Notes: a model not told the origin generated them from the letters alone. A stretch of DNA of 20,026 nucleotides from an uncultured Clostridium sp. (GCA_900544905.1 UQXF01000066.1:1-20026), one strand, 5' to 3'. Shown: positions 1 through 9,567, numbered from the stretch's first letter. Numbers and translations are program-made.

Positions 1-26
1 CAGCGTCAGATGTGTATAAGAGACAG
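1..26. other. Nextera read-1 adapter remnant (artifact)
   Basis: Positions 8..26 are the 19-bp Tn5 mosaic end used in Nextera libraries, preceded by CAGCGTC, the 3' part of the read-1 tail. This is library sequence, not genome. Biological sequence starts at about 27. Confidence 0.98.
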
Positions 27-83
27 ATTAAATTCTATGAAAAGTACATCTTTTTAATTTCTGTTATATCTTTTTAAAATTCA

Positions 84-109
84 TGCAACACTTTACAGCA
101 TTTGTGACA
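84..109 (+). promoter_or_regulatory. Possible ECF-type promoter of the sigma factor gene
   Basis: The region 27..149 is AT-rich and non-coding. TGCAACA at 84..90 resembles the AAC-containing -35 element of ECF promoters, and GTGACA follows at 104..109 at roughly -10 distance. Autoregulation by an ECF sigma factor is common, but the match is by eye. A sigma-A alternative exists with TTTACA at 92..97. Confidence 0.3.
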
Positions 110-149
110 CTACTAAAACAAAATATTTAGAAAGCAGGGGTGAAGGGAT

Positions 150-683
150 TTGAACCAGGAAGAGATAAAAGCGCATGTGCTGCTTGCCCGAAACGGAGAC
201 ACTGCCTCCTTTTGCAAGCTGTACGAACTGTATTACAAGGATATGTACCGTTTTGCTTACTACATGCTTGGCAACCAGCAGGATGCTGAGGATGTCATCA
301 GCGAAACCGTATTAGATGCCTTTACCGGCATGAGAAACTTAAAAAAGCCGGAAAAATTCAAGGCATGGATTTTTCAGATTCTGTCTGTGAAATGCAAACG
401 CCAGATAGCTGTTTATATTTCAAACCGCGAGCATATAAAAGAGGATTCTGAAATACATCCACTTGCAAAGGAAGACCATCCATATGCAGAGCAGCTTGAT
501 TTAAGAGCGGCATTTGATGCCTTAAACGAAACAGAAAAAAACGTTATTTCCCTTATGGTATTCGCCGGCTACAACAGCCGGGAAACCGCAAAGCTTCTAA
601 ACAGCCGGGAGGGAACCATCCGCTCTGCCAAAAGCCGGGCCTTTACAAAGATGTCACAATATTTAAAGGAGGAGTTCACATGA
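150..683 (+). CDS. ECF-subfamily RNA polymerase sigma factor
   Basis: A 177-residue sigma-70 family protein of ECF size. Region 2 spans about residues 20-90, including a FAYYMLGNQQDAEDV helix typical of region 2.2/2.3. Region 4 spans about 117-170 with a helix-turn-helix (NSRETAKLLNSREGTIRSA). No sigma 1.1 or region 3 is present. The start is TTG at 150, preceded by AGGGG at 136..140. The stop overlaps the next start in an ATGA junction, so the two are translationally coupled. By analogy with other ECF loci it should direct an envelope-stress or surface regulon, with the downstream membrane protein as its regulator. Which ECF group it belongs to cannot be decided here. Confidence 0.93.
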   Translation: MNQEEIKAHVLLARNGDTASFCKLYELYYKDMYRFAYYMLGNQQDAEDVISETVLDAFTGMRNLKKPEKFKAWIFQILSVKCKRQIAVYISNREHIKEDSEIHPLAKEDHPYAEQLDLRAAFDALNETEKNVISLMVFAGYNSRETAKLLNSREGTIRSAKSRAFTKMSQYLKEEFT

Positions 684-2842
684 ACGAACAGGATTTCATT
701 CACACCATTGAAAACCAGACAAAAGATTTACCAATTCCAGACAGCATTTCTCCTGATTCCATGAAAAAAATGCTGGATGACCATATAAATAATAACAGCA
801 CCACAGACACCCCTGCCTCCGGCGATACCGGCAGACGCAGACGTAACATCCGGCGCTATACTGCCGCTGCCTGCGTTGTTCTTTTTCTCGCTGGAGCCTT
901 AAGCATTTCCAGCCTGTTATCGGACACCGGAAATACAGCGGATACTACACCAAAAAACGCATCCGGCAGTACGGAAGCAACGGCATCTCAGGAGGAGGCT
1001 GCCGAAGACTTCAGCGAGGACCTTGCCTACCAGACAAACCTTTCTACTCCTGACAGCTATGACGATTATTATGACACATTAAAAAATGCCTATGATGCCT
1101 ATTACGACAGCATTTCCACGGTTGAAACAGACACCGGAACTTTGTTTGACGGAGCAACGGAAGCTGCAAATGAAGCCACCGCAGAAGCCTCCGTCGAAGA
1201 CAGCGCCTCCACCAATTCCCTGCGCTCCTCTGATGCCACAAAGCAGTCGGCAGACAGCGGCAATTATTCTACCACCAACACCCAGGAAAAGGAAGTGGAT
1301 GAAGGGGATATTATCAAAACCGACGGCACTTACATTTACCGTGTCAGCCAGAGCTATGATGACACCTATGACTATCACAGCCGCCTGACCATCACGGAGA
1401 CAGACAAGGGCAGCCTGAAGACAGTCTCCACCATTGATTTAAATGAAGCCTTGTCTTTGAAGGATTCGGATACCAATGTTATCTTTCAGGAATTTTATCT
1501 GTATCAGAACCAGTTAGTTTTGATGTACCAGAGTGAAGCCTACAACAAGGAAAATGATGCCTATGAAAGCACGACACATATTGTCCTCTATGATATAAAG
1601 GATAAAGAAAATCCAAAGAAAATAAAGACGCTGTCCCAGTCAGGCTGGTATGGAAGCTCCCGGATAAGCGACGGCTATCTGTATACCATAAGCAACTTTA
1701 CCGGCACCTCACTGGATGACAGAAAAAAATATTCCCGCTATATTCCATGTATTAACGGTGAAACCATTGCCTGTGATAATATTTATTACCCGACAGACGT
1801 GATTATGCAGTCCACCTATGTGGTAACCAGCCTGGATTTAAGCAGTCCGGCAGACTTTTCCGACAGCAAGGCAATTCCGGTAAACGGCGGGGAAACCTAC
1901 GTCAGCGATTCCTCTATCTATTTCTATGCCTCCGTTTATGCGGATATAACCAAAACGGAAATCATGAAGGTGGGATATGAAAAGGGCAAGCTGACAGTCG
2001 GCAGAAGCGCCGTTGTGGCGGGATATCTCTACGACTCCTTTGCCCTGAGCGAATATGACGGATATCTGCGGATTGTGGCTACCATTCCTGCCAACAATAT
2101 CTCTCTTCTGCGTACCTTCACATTAGAGGATACCGCTGTCAACGGAAGCACGAACACCGTAAATGAGGATGTCAACGCACTTTATATACTGGATAAAAAT
2201 ATGGAGCTGACCGGAAAGCTGACCGGACTGGCTCCGGGAGAGCAGATTTATTCCGCCCGCTTTATGGGGAACACCGGATATTTTGTCACCTTTGAGAATA
2301 CAGACCCACTGTTTTCCGTAGATTTGTCCGACCCTGCCAACCCAAAGATTCTTGGTGCCTTGAAGATACCCGGCTTTTCCAATTATCTGCATTTTTATGA
2401 CGACACGCTGCTTTTAGGAATCGGGGAAGAGATTGACCCGGACACCCTGGAATCTAAGGGAATCAAGCTTTCCATGTTTGATATCAGCAATCCTGCCGAT
2501 GTCACCGAACAGGATAAATATGTTATCAAGGACTCTTATTCCAGTGAAGCCCTTTACAACCACAAAGCAATCATGATAGACCCTGTAAAAAATATTTTTG
2601 GTTTTCTTTACTGGGGAGAAACCAAATACCAGCTCTGCTACTACTATGTCACCTACACCTACGATAAGGAAAAGGGCTTTGTGGAAACTGCCAGATATCC
2701 AATCAATGACGATTCCGGATATGAAACCAACGGTGTAAGAGGTATATACATTGGTGATTACCTCTACCTTACAACAAACAAATCAATCACCAGCTATAAA
2801 ATCGGTTCTACGAATCCGATTGCGCAGATTTATTTTAACTGA
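680..2842 (+). CDS. Membrane-anchored beta-propeller protein, candidate anti-sigma/sensor
   Basis: A 720-residue protein. A short cytoplasmic N-terminus carries an IPDSISPDSMKKML motif (residues 19-32) of the kind seen in Firmicute anti-sigma-like proteins. A basic stretch (GRRRRNIRRY, 51-60) and one membrane helix (about 61-80) follow. Next is a Ser/Thr/Asp/Glu/Ala-rich linker (about 82-200), then a large extracellular domain that starts with VDEGDIIKTDGTYIY (206-220), the hallmark entry of the secreted beta-propeller family (Pfam Beta_propel). The topology is N-in, with the propeller outside. The RBS GGAGGAG lies inside the sigma gene end. The anti-sigma role is inferred from coupling and topology; no zinc-finger anti-sigma motif (HxxxCxxC) is visible. 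The 3' end overlaps the opposing gene by 60 bp. Confidence 0.88.
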   Translation: MNEQDFIHTIENQTKDLPIPDSISPDSMKKMLDDHINNNSTTDTPASGDTGRRRRNIRRYTAAACVVLFLAGALSISSLLSDTGNTADTTPKNASGSTEATASQEEAAEDFSEDLAYQTNLSTPDSYDDYYDTLKNAYDAYYDSISTVETDTGTLFDGATEAANEATAEASVEDSASTNSLRSSDATKQSADSGNYSTTNTQEKEVDEGDIIKTDGTYIYRVSQSYDDTYDYHSRLTITETDKGSLKTVSTIDLNEALSLKDSDTNVIFQEFYLYQNQLVLMYQSEAYNKENDAYESTTHIVLYDIKDKENPKKIKTLSQSGWYGSSRISDGYLYTISNFTGTSLDDRKKYSRYIPCINGETIACDNIYYPTDVIMQSTYVVTSLDLSSPADFSDSKAIPVNGGETYVSDSSIYFYASVYADITKTEIMKVGYEKGKLTVGRSAVVAGYLYDSFALSEYDGYLRIVATIPANNISLLRTFTLEDTAVNGSTNTVNEDVNALYILDKNMELTGKLTGLAPGEQIYSARFMGNTGYFVTFENTDPLFSVDLSDPANPKILGALKIPGFSNYLHFYDDTLLLGIGEEIDPDTLESKGIKLSMFDISNPADVTEQDKYVIKDSYSSEALYNHKAIMIDPVKNIFGFLYWGETKYQLCYYYVTYTYDKEKGFVETARYPINDDSGYETNGVRGIYIGDYLYLTTNKSITSYKIGSTNPIAQIYFN

Positions 2843-5344
2843 CAATTCATTGAGCAGGAGCAGGATACATGCCGCCACAGTGCCAAAAAGCCCCAGACGT
2901 TTTCCCGGCGGTGTGAACAATAGTCTCACATCATGCCTGCCCGGCTCTAACAAAGCTCCGGCAAAGGCCGTATTCACCAGCTGGATATCGGCCTTTTTGC
3001 CATCTACATAGAGCTCTAAGCCATCCTGATAGGGGATGGAGGTAACAAAAAAGCTTTGCTTTTCTTCATCCGTCCGGCAATGTAAAACCTCCGCACCCTT
3101 TACCTTTAGAAAATCCACTGTTTTCACACTATCCTTATTAAAGCTGTATTTTGTTAAAACATGATAAGTCAGATTCCGTATCTGGAATTTTCCCTTACTG
3201 CAATGAATCTTTACTGAGTTTGCCATCCTTTCATTCAGATAAAAAGTAAAACGTCTGTTCTTATTGGGATATGGAGCCCCTTTGCCGGATAGCTTATTAC
3301 GCATCCCATTTATCGTAATTTCTACAGGCCATTTGGTTCCGTTCACAACGTCAAAGCTTAGAATACCTACCTTCCCCTTCAATTTATTCTTTAACCGAAG
3401 CGTACATTCACTGTTCTTTTTTGCCTTAACCTCTATGCCGTTCCCCTTCTTTTCCCAGGATAAACCGGAAGAAACCCTCGCCACCTGAAATTCAAAATCC
3501 ATCTGCCTCATTTTTGAGCCTGACAGTATGGCAAGCTCATCCGAAATGGATAAAACTTCTGCCTGCTCTCCAAAGTACCCTTCCAGTGCGTCATCCTCCA
3601 CAACCGTATAGCGTGTCAGCGCCTCAAGGGAATAAGGAAACGTGAGAGTCTCAAAGCTTTCTCTGGAAATAACATGATTATTCAGATAGGCAAGGGGCAG
3701 AACATTTTCGTTTTTTGCAATGGCATAATTCCCCTTCTCATACACGCTTCGATATCCCCCCGGCATCTTATCCATATCTGTCACCACATATTTGACGCCC
3801 ATGGTATACTGCAAAAAAGGATTTATTTCCGGCAGCAATGCCACACGGTTATTAATCCGGATTGGAGTCTTCAAAATATCATAATAAAATGCCGCATACC
3901 GCTTATTTGTCACAGAGGAATACATGCCTGTGGTTTTTTGATTGGCAAAATGAAGCTTGTTAGCATTCATTAACGGATTCGTCAGATAATCCGTACGAGC
4001 CCACTCATCTGTTATCACATCCTCTAACTCCTGTTTTGTGAAAATCTCCTCTCCACTTGTCTCCGGCACAAAGTCCTCTTCCTTTGACAGAAAAATCGTT
4101 CCTGCTATAGGGACAACCAGCAATAATATATATACAACTGCTTTATTCTTCTTTTTCCATATCCATGAGAAAACCAGAATGAAAGCGGTATCTGCCAGAA
4201 CCAGTACGGACGCAGACGGTATTTCCCCATTGCTGACATGAAGCATTCCCACACCCGTGATTACAATGATAAGTATCGCCGATGCCAAACGGCTGGAGGG
4301 CTTCAGCTCCCCATTCCACACCTCTCTTAAAATCCGCATACAATGCAGTAATATCAGCGGCAGAAACGGCATCAGAATCTTTGCTCTCGTATACAGGGTT
4401 CCGTTTAGCAGATAAGGGATGACCGGAAAACAGAACAGGCACAAATACCCAATACTTCCCATACGATATCTTTTATGAAATAATCCCAGCAGCAGCAGAT
4501 AGAGAATAATCATGGAAAACCCGATTCCATATGGACTGTACAACAGTCCCTTCAGCTGAAGCTTCGGCAGGATTAAGGACAGCAGACTGGTTTTTCCCGA
4601 TGCACGTCTGTTCTCCAGCAATGCCAGAAACGTTGGCCATAACAGCACCAGGGAAAGTCCTACAGACAGCGCCATAATTTTAACCAGCAGCAGCCAGTCC
4701 TTCCATTTTTTTGTGTTCTGCCACCAATAGATTGCAATTACAATAAAACAGCAGATGGAATAATAATAGCTCTGGAAACAGATTCCCGCCAAAAGCAGAC
4801 AATACAGAGTGATATGCCGGGTTCTCAGGGTTCTCTCTGTCAGAATCAGCGTCAGAAACAAAAACGGCATATAATTGATGAACATTATCTGCCTGTGAAA
4901 ATGAAAAAAACAGTCAGCGGACATACAGAAAAAACTGCCAAGAAATGCGGGTCCCGGACTCAACATACATTTTCTAAGCCAGTAATAGCATAGCAATACC
5001 GTTATTAAAAAGCTGCCAATCATGGTTGCGATTATAACCTTTTCCATAGGAACAGACGGCATCAGGCATCCAATCAGGACATCCGGTCTCAGATATCCAT
5101 AATAGGAAAAATTATAGGCATTATTTCCTCCGCCAATCCACAAAAAATCGGGAAGAATGGTTTTCTGTCTCAGGATTTCATCCCGAAGGGTTTCCGCAAG
5201 GCTCACATGCTGGCTCATCCAGTCTGTATTAGAGCCATATACGGTGCCCTCCGGAACCATAACCCACAGCAATGCAAAAAATGTAATCACCAGACACAGA
5301 CAGACAAAAATATCCTTTTTTAAGTTCTTATTTTTAAGCTTCAT
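2783..5344 (-). CDS. YfhO-family polytopic membrane protein (GT-C-like)
   Basis: An 853-residue protein if started at ATG 5344, which has GGAAGG 6-8 nt upstream. A longer reading to 5416 adds 24 residues without support. TM1 is at about 11-31, followed by an extracellular loop with DWMSQH (41-46), the conserved DW..QH pattern of YfhO proteins, then about a dozen membrane helices. A large extracellular C-terminal beta-rich region (about 430-820) and a final helix complete it. YfhO relatives are linked to glycosylation of lipoteichoic acid or other surface polymers; activity here is inferred from family only. Its start overlaps the upstream transporter stop by 11 bp, and both genes use nearly the same RBS (GGAAGGATAA), so they form a coupled pair. 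Confidence 0.85.
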   Translation of the reverse strand: MKLKNKNLKKDIFVCLCLVITFFALLWVMVPEGTVYGSNTDWMSQHVSLAETLRDEILRQKTILPDFLWIGGGNNAYNFSYYGYLRPDVLIGCLMPSVPMEKVIIATMIGSFLITVLLCYYWLRKCMLSPGPAFLGSFFCMSADCFFHFHRQIMFINYMPFLFLTLILTERTLRTRHITLYCLLLAGICFQSYYYSICCFIVIAIYWWQNTKKWKDWLLLVKIMALSVGLSLVLLWPTFLALLENRRASGKTSLLSLILPKLQLKGLLYSPYGIGFSMIILYLLLLGLFHKRYRMGSIGYLCLFCFPVIPYLLNGTLYTRAKILMPFLPLILLHCMRILREVWNGELKPSSRLASAILIIVITGVGMLHVSNGEIPSASVLVLADTAFILVFSWIWKKKNKAVVYILLLVVPIAGTIFLSKEEDFVPETSGEEIFTKQELEDVITDEWARTDYLTNPLMNANKLHFANQKTTGMYSSVTNKRYAAFYYDILKTPIRINNRVALLPEINPFLQYTMGVKYVVTDMDKMPGGYRSVYEKGNYAIAKNENVLPLAYLNNHVISRESFETLTFPYSLEALTRYTVVEDDALEGYFGEQAEVLSISDELAILSGSKMRQMDFEFQVARVSSGLSWEKKGNGIEVKAKKNSECTLRLKNKLKGKVGILSFDVVNGTKWPVEITINGMRNKLSGKGAPYPNKNRRFTFYLNERMANSVKIHCSKGKFQIRNLTYHVLTKYSFNKDSVKTVDFLKVKGAEVLHCRTDEEKQSFFVTSIPYQDGLELYVDGKKADIQLVNTAFAGALLEPGRHDVRLLFTPPGKRLGLFGTVAACILLLLNELSVKINLRNRIRRTDFIAGD

Positions 5345-6263
5345 ATTTATCCTTCCCTCTTCGCATTTTCCCAAATAACAGTCTCCAGCCTTTAACATCC
5401 ACATTACATATAACAATTGCCCCTAATACCAGCACAATACCGGTTATATTATTGGCTGTCATTTTTTCATGAAACAGTACGATTCCCAAAACCGTTGCAG
5501 CCACCGGCTCCACAGAAGCAATAATAGAGGCTTTGCTGTTTTCCAACGCTGTCAGGCCAAGGGTATACAGTATGTAAGGAACCACTGTACTTACCAGTGC
5601 AAACACAAGATAAAAGCCAAGCATACCGATATCATCCACGCAGGCTCTGTATATCATCCTCACATCAGCCAGCGGCAGCGCACCAAGGGAGGCAAATACA
5701 AAGGTATAAAAGGAAATCGTCAGGCTGTGGTATCCCCGCTCCAGCGCAAACCGGCTGAAAATGGAATAAAGCGCATAGCCAAGCCCTGCGCCAAGTCCCA
5801 CTAAAATGCCTGCTGTATTAAGGCTCTCCGTGCTTCCCACCAGACCTGTCACCAGAACACAGCCGATAAAGGTTGCCGCCAGCGATATCAATTTAACCGC
5901 AGTTATTTTTTCATGAAAGAAAACTGCTGATAAAATCATAACAATCGCCGGTGCTGTGTAAAGAAGTACCGCCGCCACCGACAGGGAAGTCATGGTAATT
6001 GCCTTAAAATAACAATAATTGAAAAATACAATGCTGAAAATACCGGTTCCGATAAAACACCAGATATCCCTGATGCGGATTTTTAACATTTCCCGGTTGT
6101 AGAAAAACAAAACCAGAAACAGCAGGAGGGCGGTGACTACAGAACGCACCGCCACAATTTCAATGGTCGTAAAGCCGGCAGCATTTAACCGTCTTACATA
6201 AATACCCATCATTCCCCAAAGTATGCCTGCTAATAATACAAAAACCGGAGCCAGTCTTTTCAT
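5334..6263 (-). CDS. DMT-superfamily (EamA) transporter
   Basis: A 309-residue protein with ten predicted membrane helices in two EamA repeats (about residues 5-135 and 145-285). The typical pattern FVLLAGILWGMMGIYVRRL opens repeat 1, and YILYTLGLTALENSKASIIASVEPVAA lies in repeat 2. Such proteins export or import small metabolites and amino acids; the substrate is unknown. The start at 6263 is chosen because AGGAAGG precedes it at good spacing. An upstream ATG at 6287 has no RBS. A possible -10 (TATACT, 6327..6322) sits in the 87-bp gap to the ABC permease, without a clear -35. Translation of the YfhO gene starts inside its last codons. Confidence 0.9.
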   Translation of the reverse strand: MKRLAPVFVLLAGILWGMMGIYVRRLNAAGFTTIEIVAVRSVVTALLLFLVLFFYNREMLKIRIRDIWCFIGTGIFSIVFFNYCYFKAITMTSLSVAAVLLYTAPAIVMILSAVFFHEKITAVKLISLAATFIGCVLVTGLVGSTESLNTAGILVGLGAGLGYALYSIFSRFALERGYHSLTISFYTFVFASLGALPLADVRMIYRACVDDIGMLGFYLVFALVSTVVPYILYTLGLTALENSKASIIASVEPVAATVLGIVLFHEKMTANNITGIVLVLGAIVICNVDVKGWRLLFGKMRRGKDKYEA

Positions 6264-6350
6264 GTTATCCTTCCTCGTATGTTTCATAAGCTATCGTAAC
6301 TTTTCACAAACAACGATTCTTAGTATAACAAAATATTTCATTAAAATCTA

Positions 6351-8774
6351 CTACTCCTGATGCCGGATTCTTTCAATCAACGCTTCTTTTTGCAGATAAC
6401 TGCTCATATACCCGGACAATGCTGCCTGCAGCACAAGCAGAATACCTGCCATTACCAGCAATTCTGCCACCGGTACACTGTAGGTGGAAATTCCTATTAC
6501 ATGTCCTGCCTTGCATTTGAGCCACGCCAGATAACCAAGCACATTTCCAAGGGACAGGGATACAAGCAGGGTTCCTATCGTAAATACCAGTCCTTCCATC
6601 TGCAGCATACGGTTTAACTGCTTCTTTGTCATACCAATTGCCTGTAAAATACCAAGCTCCCTTCTTCTGGTAATAATACTGGTAATCAGGGTATTTGCCA
6701 TATTCATAAAACCAATGACTCCGATAATGCCAAGCAAAGCATAAGCAGCACCCTTCGTCATGGCAATACTCATATTGGAAAGCTTATAGGTATCCTGATA
6801 GGTGGTTAATGCATAATATTCACTTTCCCCCGTCATCTGCTCCAAAGCACTCTGCACGGAGACAAGCTTATCCTTTTCACAGCTTACCCATACACCGGTT
6901 GTCATATCCTCTGTTAAATCCATCGCCTCCAGCTGCTCCTCGGTCAGCACAAACATACTGTTTGCTTCTGTGGAGCCTGCCAGAGTAAAGGTCATTGGGA
7001 TTTCCCTATCTCCGTCATAGAAGGTAAGCTTCACCTTGTCGCCAAGCTTATAACCATAAGTATCCATCCAGTAATCAGAGGCAAATACTATCTCTTGGTT
7101 CTTATTTACACTATCATAATCAATGGTTCCACGCTCTGTCTCCAGCTTCTGGTAATCCTCCTTCGAGAGTGCCGGCACCCATGTATACAGCTCATCCTCT
7201 TCTCCATTTACATTTTCCCGCAATGCCCTTATTGCCTTTCTTGTCTCTACCTTTGTAACGCCGTCTATACTGCGGATTTGGTCAAGCCATTCATCACTCA
7301 TCAGCTTCTGCTGCTGGACATGGTTTAAATTATTTTCAGGATAGGCGGTATCATTTACATCACAGTCAAGGGTAATGTAGAAATCTCCCTTTTCTACCTG
7401 TTTTCTGGCATCAAACTCTGCATCCATGTTACCTGCCACATTTGCAATGACTACAAACATGACACAAGAAAGCCCCATGGTAAAAATGGTAGTCAGGGTA
7501 CGCTTCTTATTCCTTTCCAGATTTGACATGGTAAGCCGCCTGACATTGACAGCGGAATATCCTTTCCTTGTTCCTTTCCCCTTTACACTGTCCTCCTGGT
7601 AACGCATCGCCTCCACCGGGGAAATTCCCGCTGCAACCCACATTGGTTTTCTAAGAGAGACATATACCGTGATAAAGGAAATGACAGCCGTCAGCAGCAT
7701 TAACGGCAGGTTAAATACCGATACGGTCTCCATATCCGTCATGGACAGCTCCTTGTACATCTCTCCTATAAGCCACTGGAAGAAAATATTGCTGACCAGG
7801 GTTCCAAGCAGCAGACCAGCCGCCGCACCGATTCCTGCTAAAATCATGCCCTCCTTTAACAGGATGCTCTTAATCTGCCTCTTTGTTGTTCCCAGGGCAC
7901 GAAGCTTTCCATACTCCTGTACCTTCTGAATAATACCCACATAGAAAATGTTATAGATAACCAGTGCAGAGAATAATACTACCAAAACAGCAATCACACT
8001 GCAGATACCGATGGTTTCAAGCCCCGGGTCTAACAGCCACATCAGATACGCTGTATTGATTACTACCTGTGTTTTGTCAATACCCAGTTCCTCTGCCAGA
8101 TTTTCTATCTTCTCCACCATCTGGTCTTCATTTAATTCCTCTTCCCCCTTTACCTTAAAAACCACACTATAGCTTCTGTCTGCTTCCGGCACTGTATTCT
8201 CATAAAAAGCCTCTGAGACATATGCGCCGTATGTTTTCCTTAATTCATTTGCCTCACTCTCTGCCAGAAATCCGCTGATGACAAAATTTTTTGTTGTATA
8301 CTCTCCATCCCCAATCCGGCAGGTTACGCTTACACTATCGCCTATCCGGGGATTTGCAAGTCCTGCCCTTTCAAAGAAGCCCTTCTGTCCGGCAATTTCA
8401 TTCTCCTTCACCGGAAATGTACCCTCACTGGTACTGGCATGTCCCAGCTTCTGTGCCGTTTCATCCATATAGGAAAGACTGCCATCTGCATCCTCTAAGG
8501 AAACGCTGGCAAAATTCGCCATTCTGCCCACATCCAGAAACTCGCCATGAATCTTCATCTTCTCATAAATCTCATTATCTACTCTGACAAATCCTCCAAA
8601 ATGTTCTCCATATCGCTTTCCTGCATTTACCTTCTGCTCCTTTACGAGACCATAGCCTGAAAGGGCAATGACTGTCAGAAGCATTGTGGTCAGCATAATA
8701 GAAATCGAAATCAGTATCGTTCTGCTTTTATTGGTTTTCAAATTTGCCACTGCAAGCTTTGTTGTCGTCTTCAT
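6351..8774 (-). CDS. ABC transporter permease with two FtsX domains
   Basis: An 807-residue protein. TM1 is at about 20-43, followed by a large extracellular domain (about 44-250). An FtsX core of three helices comes next (about 257-390; contains YGKLRALGTTKRQIKSILLKEG). A second cycle has one helix (about 428-450), a second extracellular domain (about 451-675) and a final three-helix FtsX core (about 680-800; RRRELGILQAIGMTKKQLNRM). This is the fused two-repeat MacB/LolCDE-like layout of mechanotransmission ABC systems, not the ten-helix BceB layout. The start ATG abuts the ATPase stop codon with no spacer, and its RBS (AGGTGG) is in the ATPase coding end. A likely role is export, or peptide/envelope stress relief; substrate unknown. 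Confidence 0.92.
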   Translation of the reverse strand: MKTTTKLAVANLKTNKSRTILISISIMLTTMLLTVIALSGYGLVKEQKVNAGKRYGEHFGGFVRVDNEIYEKMKIHGEFLDVGRMANFASVSLEDADGSLSYMDETAQKLGHASTSEGTFPVKENEIAGQKGFFERAGLANPRIGDSVSVTCRIGDGEYTTKNFVISGFLAESEANELRKTYGAYVSEAFYENTVPEADRSYSVVFKVKGEEELNEDQMVEKIENLAEELGIDKTQVVINTAYLMWLLDPGLETIGICSVIAVLVVLFSALVIYNIFYVGIIQKVQEYGKLRALGTTKRQIKSILLKEGMILAGIGAAAGLLLGTLVSNIFFQWLIGEMYKELSMTDMETVSVFNLPLMLLTAVISFITVYVSLRKPMWVAAGISPVEAMRYQEDSVKGKGTRKGYSAVNVRRLTMSNLERNKKRTLTTIFTMGLSCVMFVVIANVAGNMDAEFDARKQVEKGDFYITLDCDVNDTAYPENNLNHVQQQKLMSDEWLDQIRSIDGVTKVETRKAIRALRENVNGEEDELYTWVPALSKEDYQKLETERGTIDYDSVNKNQEIVFASDYWMDTYGYKLGDKVKLTFYDGDREIPMTFTLAGSTEANSMFVLTEEQLEAMDLTEDMTTGVWVSCEKDKLVSVQSALEQMTGESEYYALTTYQDTYKLSNMSIAMTKGAAYALLGIIGVIGFMNMANTLITSIITRRRELGILQAIGMTKKQLNRMLQMEGLVFTIGTLLVSLSLGNVLGYLAWLKCKAGHVIGISTYSVPVAELLVMAGILLVLQAALSGYMSSYLQKEALIERIRHQE

Positions 8775-9443
8775 TTACGCCACCACCTTACCGTCTTCAA
8801 TGACAATAATCCGGTCTGCCATCTGTGCAATCTCTTCATCATGGGTAATGACCACCAGAGTCTGACCGTATTTCTTTGCTGACATCTTAAGCAGACTGAT
8901 TACCTCGTCCCCGGTCTTGGAGTCCAGGTTTCCGGTTGGCTCATCTGCCAGAATAATATCCGGCTTAGATGCAATAGCCCTTGCAATTGCCACTCTCTGC
9001 TGCTGTCCGCCGGACAATGTGTTTGGCAGGTTCTCAACTTTATGTTCCAGCTGAAGGGTATTCAGAATATCCTTTACAAAGGCTTCATCCACCTCTTTCC
9101 CGTCCAGTCCAATTGGCAATACGATATTCTCCCATACATTTAAAGAAGAGACCAGATTGAATGCCTGAAAGATAAATCCGATTTTTCTTCTGCGGAATAC
9201 CGCAAGCTCCTCCTCCTTTAATTCAAAAATATCCTTATTGCCGATAAACACCTTTCCGCTGGTTGGTATATCCAGACCTCCCAACATATGAAGCAGGGTA
9301 CTTTTTCCAGAACCGGATTTCCCCACAATGGCGACAAATTCGCCTTTTTGAATCTCAATATTTGTGTTGTCGATGGCTCTTACTTCATTTTCTCCCTCTC
9401 CGTAAAACTTACATAGATTTTCTGTTCTTAAAATAATTTCCAT
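8775..9443 (-). CDS. ABC transporter ATP-binding protein (MacB/LolD-like)
   Basis: A 222-residue ATPase of MacB/LolD type. It has Walker A GKSGSGKST (41-49), Q-loop Q93, signature LSGGQQQR (143-150), Walker B IILADE (163-168) followed by the D-loop, and switch His H201. The start at 9443 is preceded by AAGGAAGAG. A longer reading to 9485 adds 14 residues without RBS. It is cotranscribed with the adjacent FtsX permease. Similar ATPase-permease pairs in Clostridia usually sit beside a response regulator and kinase; here the nearest such pair is about 2.9 kb upstream on the same strand. Confidence 0.95.
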   Translation of the reverse strand: MEIILRTENLCKFYGEGENEVRAIDNTNIEIQKGEFVAIVGKSGSGKSTLLHMLGGLDIPTSGKVFIGNKDIFELKEEELAVFRRRKIGFIFQAFNLVSSLNVWENIVLPIGLDGKEVDEAFVKDILNTLQLEHKVENLPNTLSGGQQQRVAIARAIASKPDIILADEPTGNLDSKTGDEVISLLKMSAKKYGQTLVVITHDEEIAQMADRIIVIEDGKVVA

Positions 9444-9495
9444 TTTTTCTCTTCCTTTCTGACTGATTTTGCATGTTTGTTTCATCTATGTGCCT

Positions 9496-9562
9496 ATCAT
9501 AAAGGAGATATCTTTCCGTTTTCTTTCAAATTGAGTGGGGAAGTCTTACGGTTTTGTAAGAC
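9496..9562 (-). promoter_or_regulatory. Inverted repeat and -10 upstream of the ABC operon
   Basis: A perfect inverted repeat GTCTTAC-N6-GTAAGAC occupies 9543..9562. A -10-like TATGAT lies at 9501..9496, with no good -35 at 17 bp, as expected for an activator-dependent promoter. Read on the minus strand, the core is TTACA-N4-CGTAA, one base from the TTACA-N4-TGTAA site described for BceR-type regulators. It could instead be a weak terminator of the dehydrogenase gene, but the downstream TTCCCC is a poor U-tract. Confidence 0.5.
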
Positions 9563-9567
9563 AATTA

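Noticed and set aside
1079..1378. Overlapping open frames of about 100 codons on both strands in the linker of the propeller gene
   Set aside because: They arise from the repetitive Ser/Thr/Ala/Glu-rich linker coding region and have no start signals.
5345..5416. 24-residue N-terminal extension of the YfhO protein
   Set aside because: It has no RBS and lies in the upstream transporter gene; the ATG at 5344 has a good GGAAGG.
5469..5804. 111-codon open frame on the plus strand
   Set aside because: Antisense of the EamA transporter; composition (many Lys, His, Arg, Gln) is typical of a shadow frame.
9543..9562. Terminator of the dehydrogenase gene
   Set aside because: The stem is followed by TTCCCC, a poor U-tract; position upstream of the ABC promoter fits a regulator site better, though not proven.
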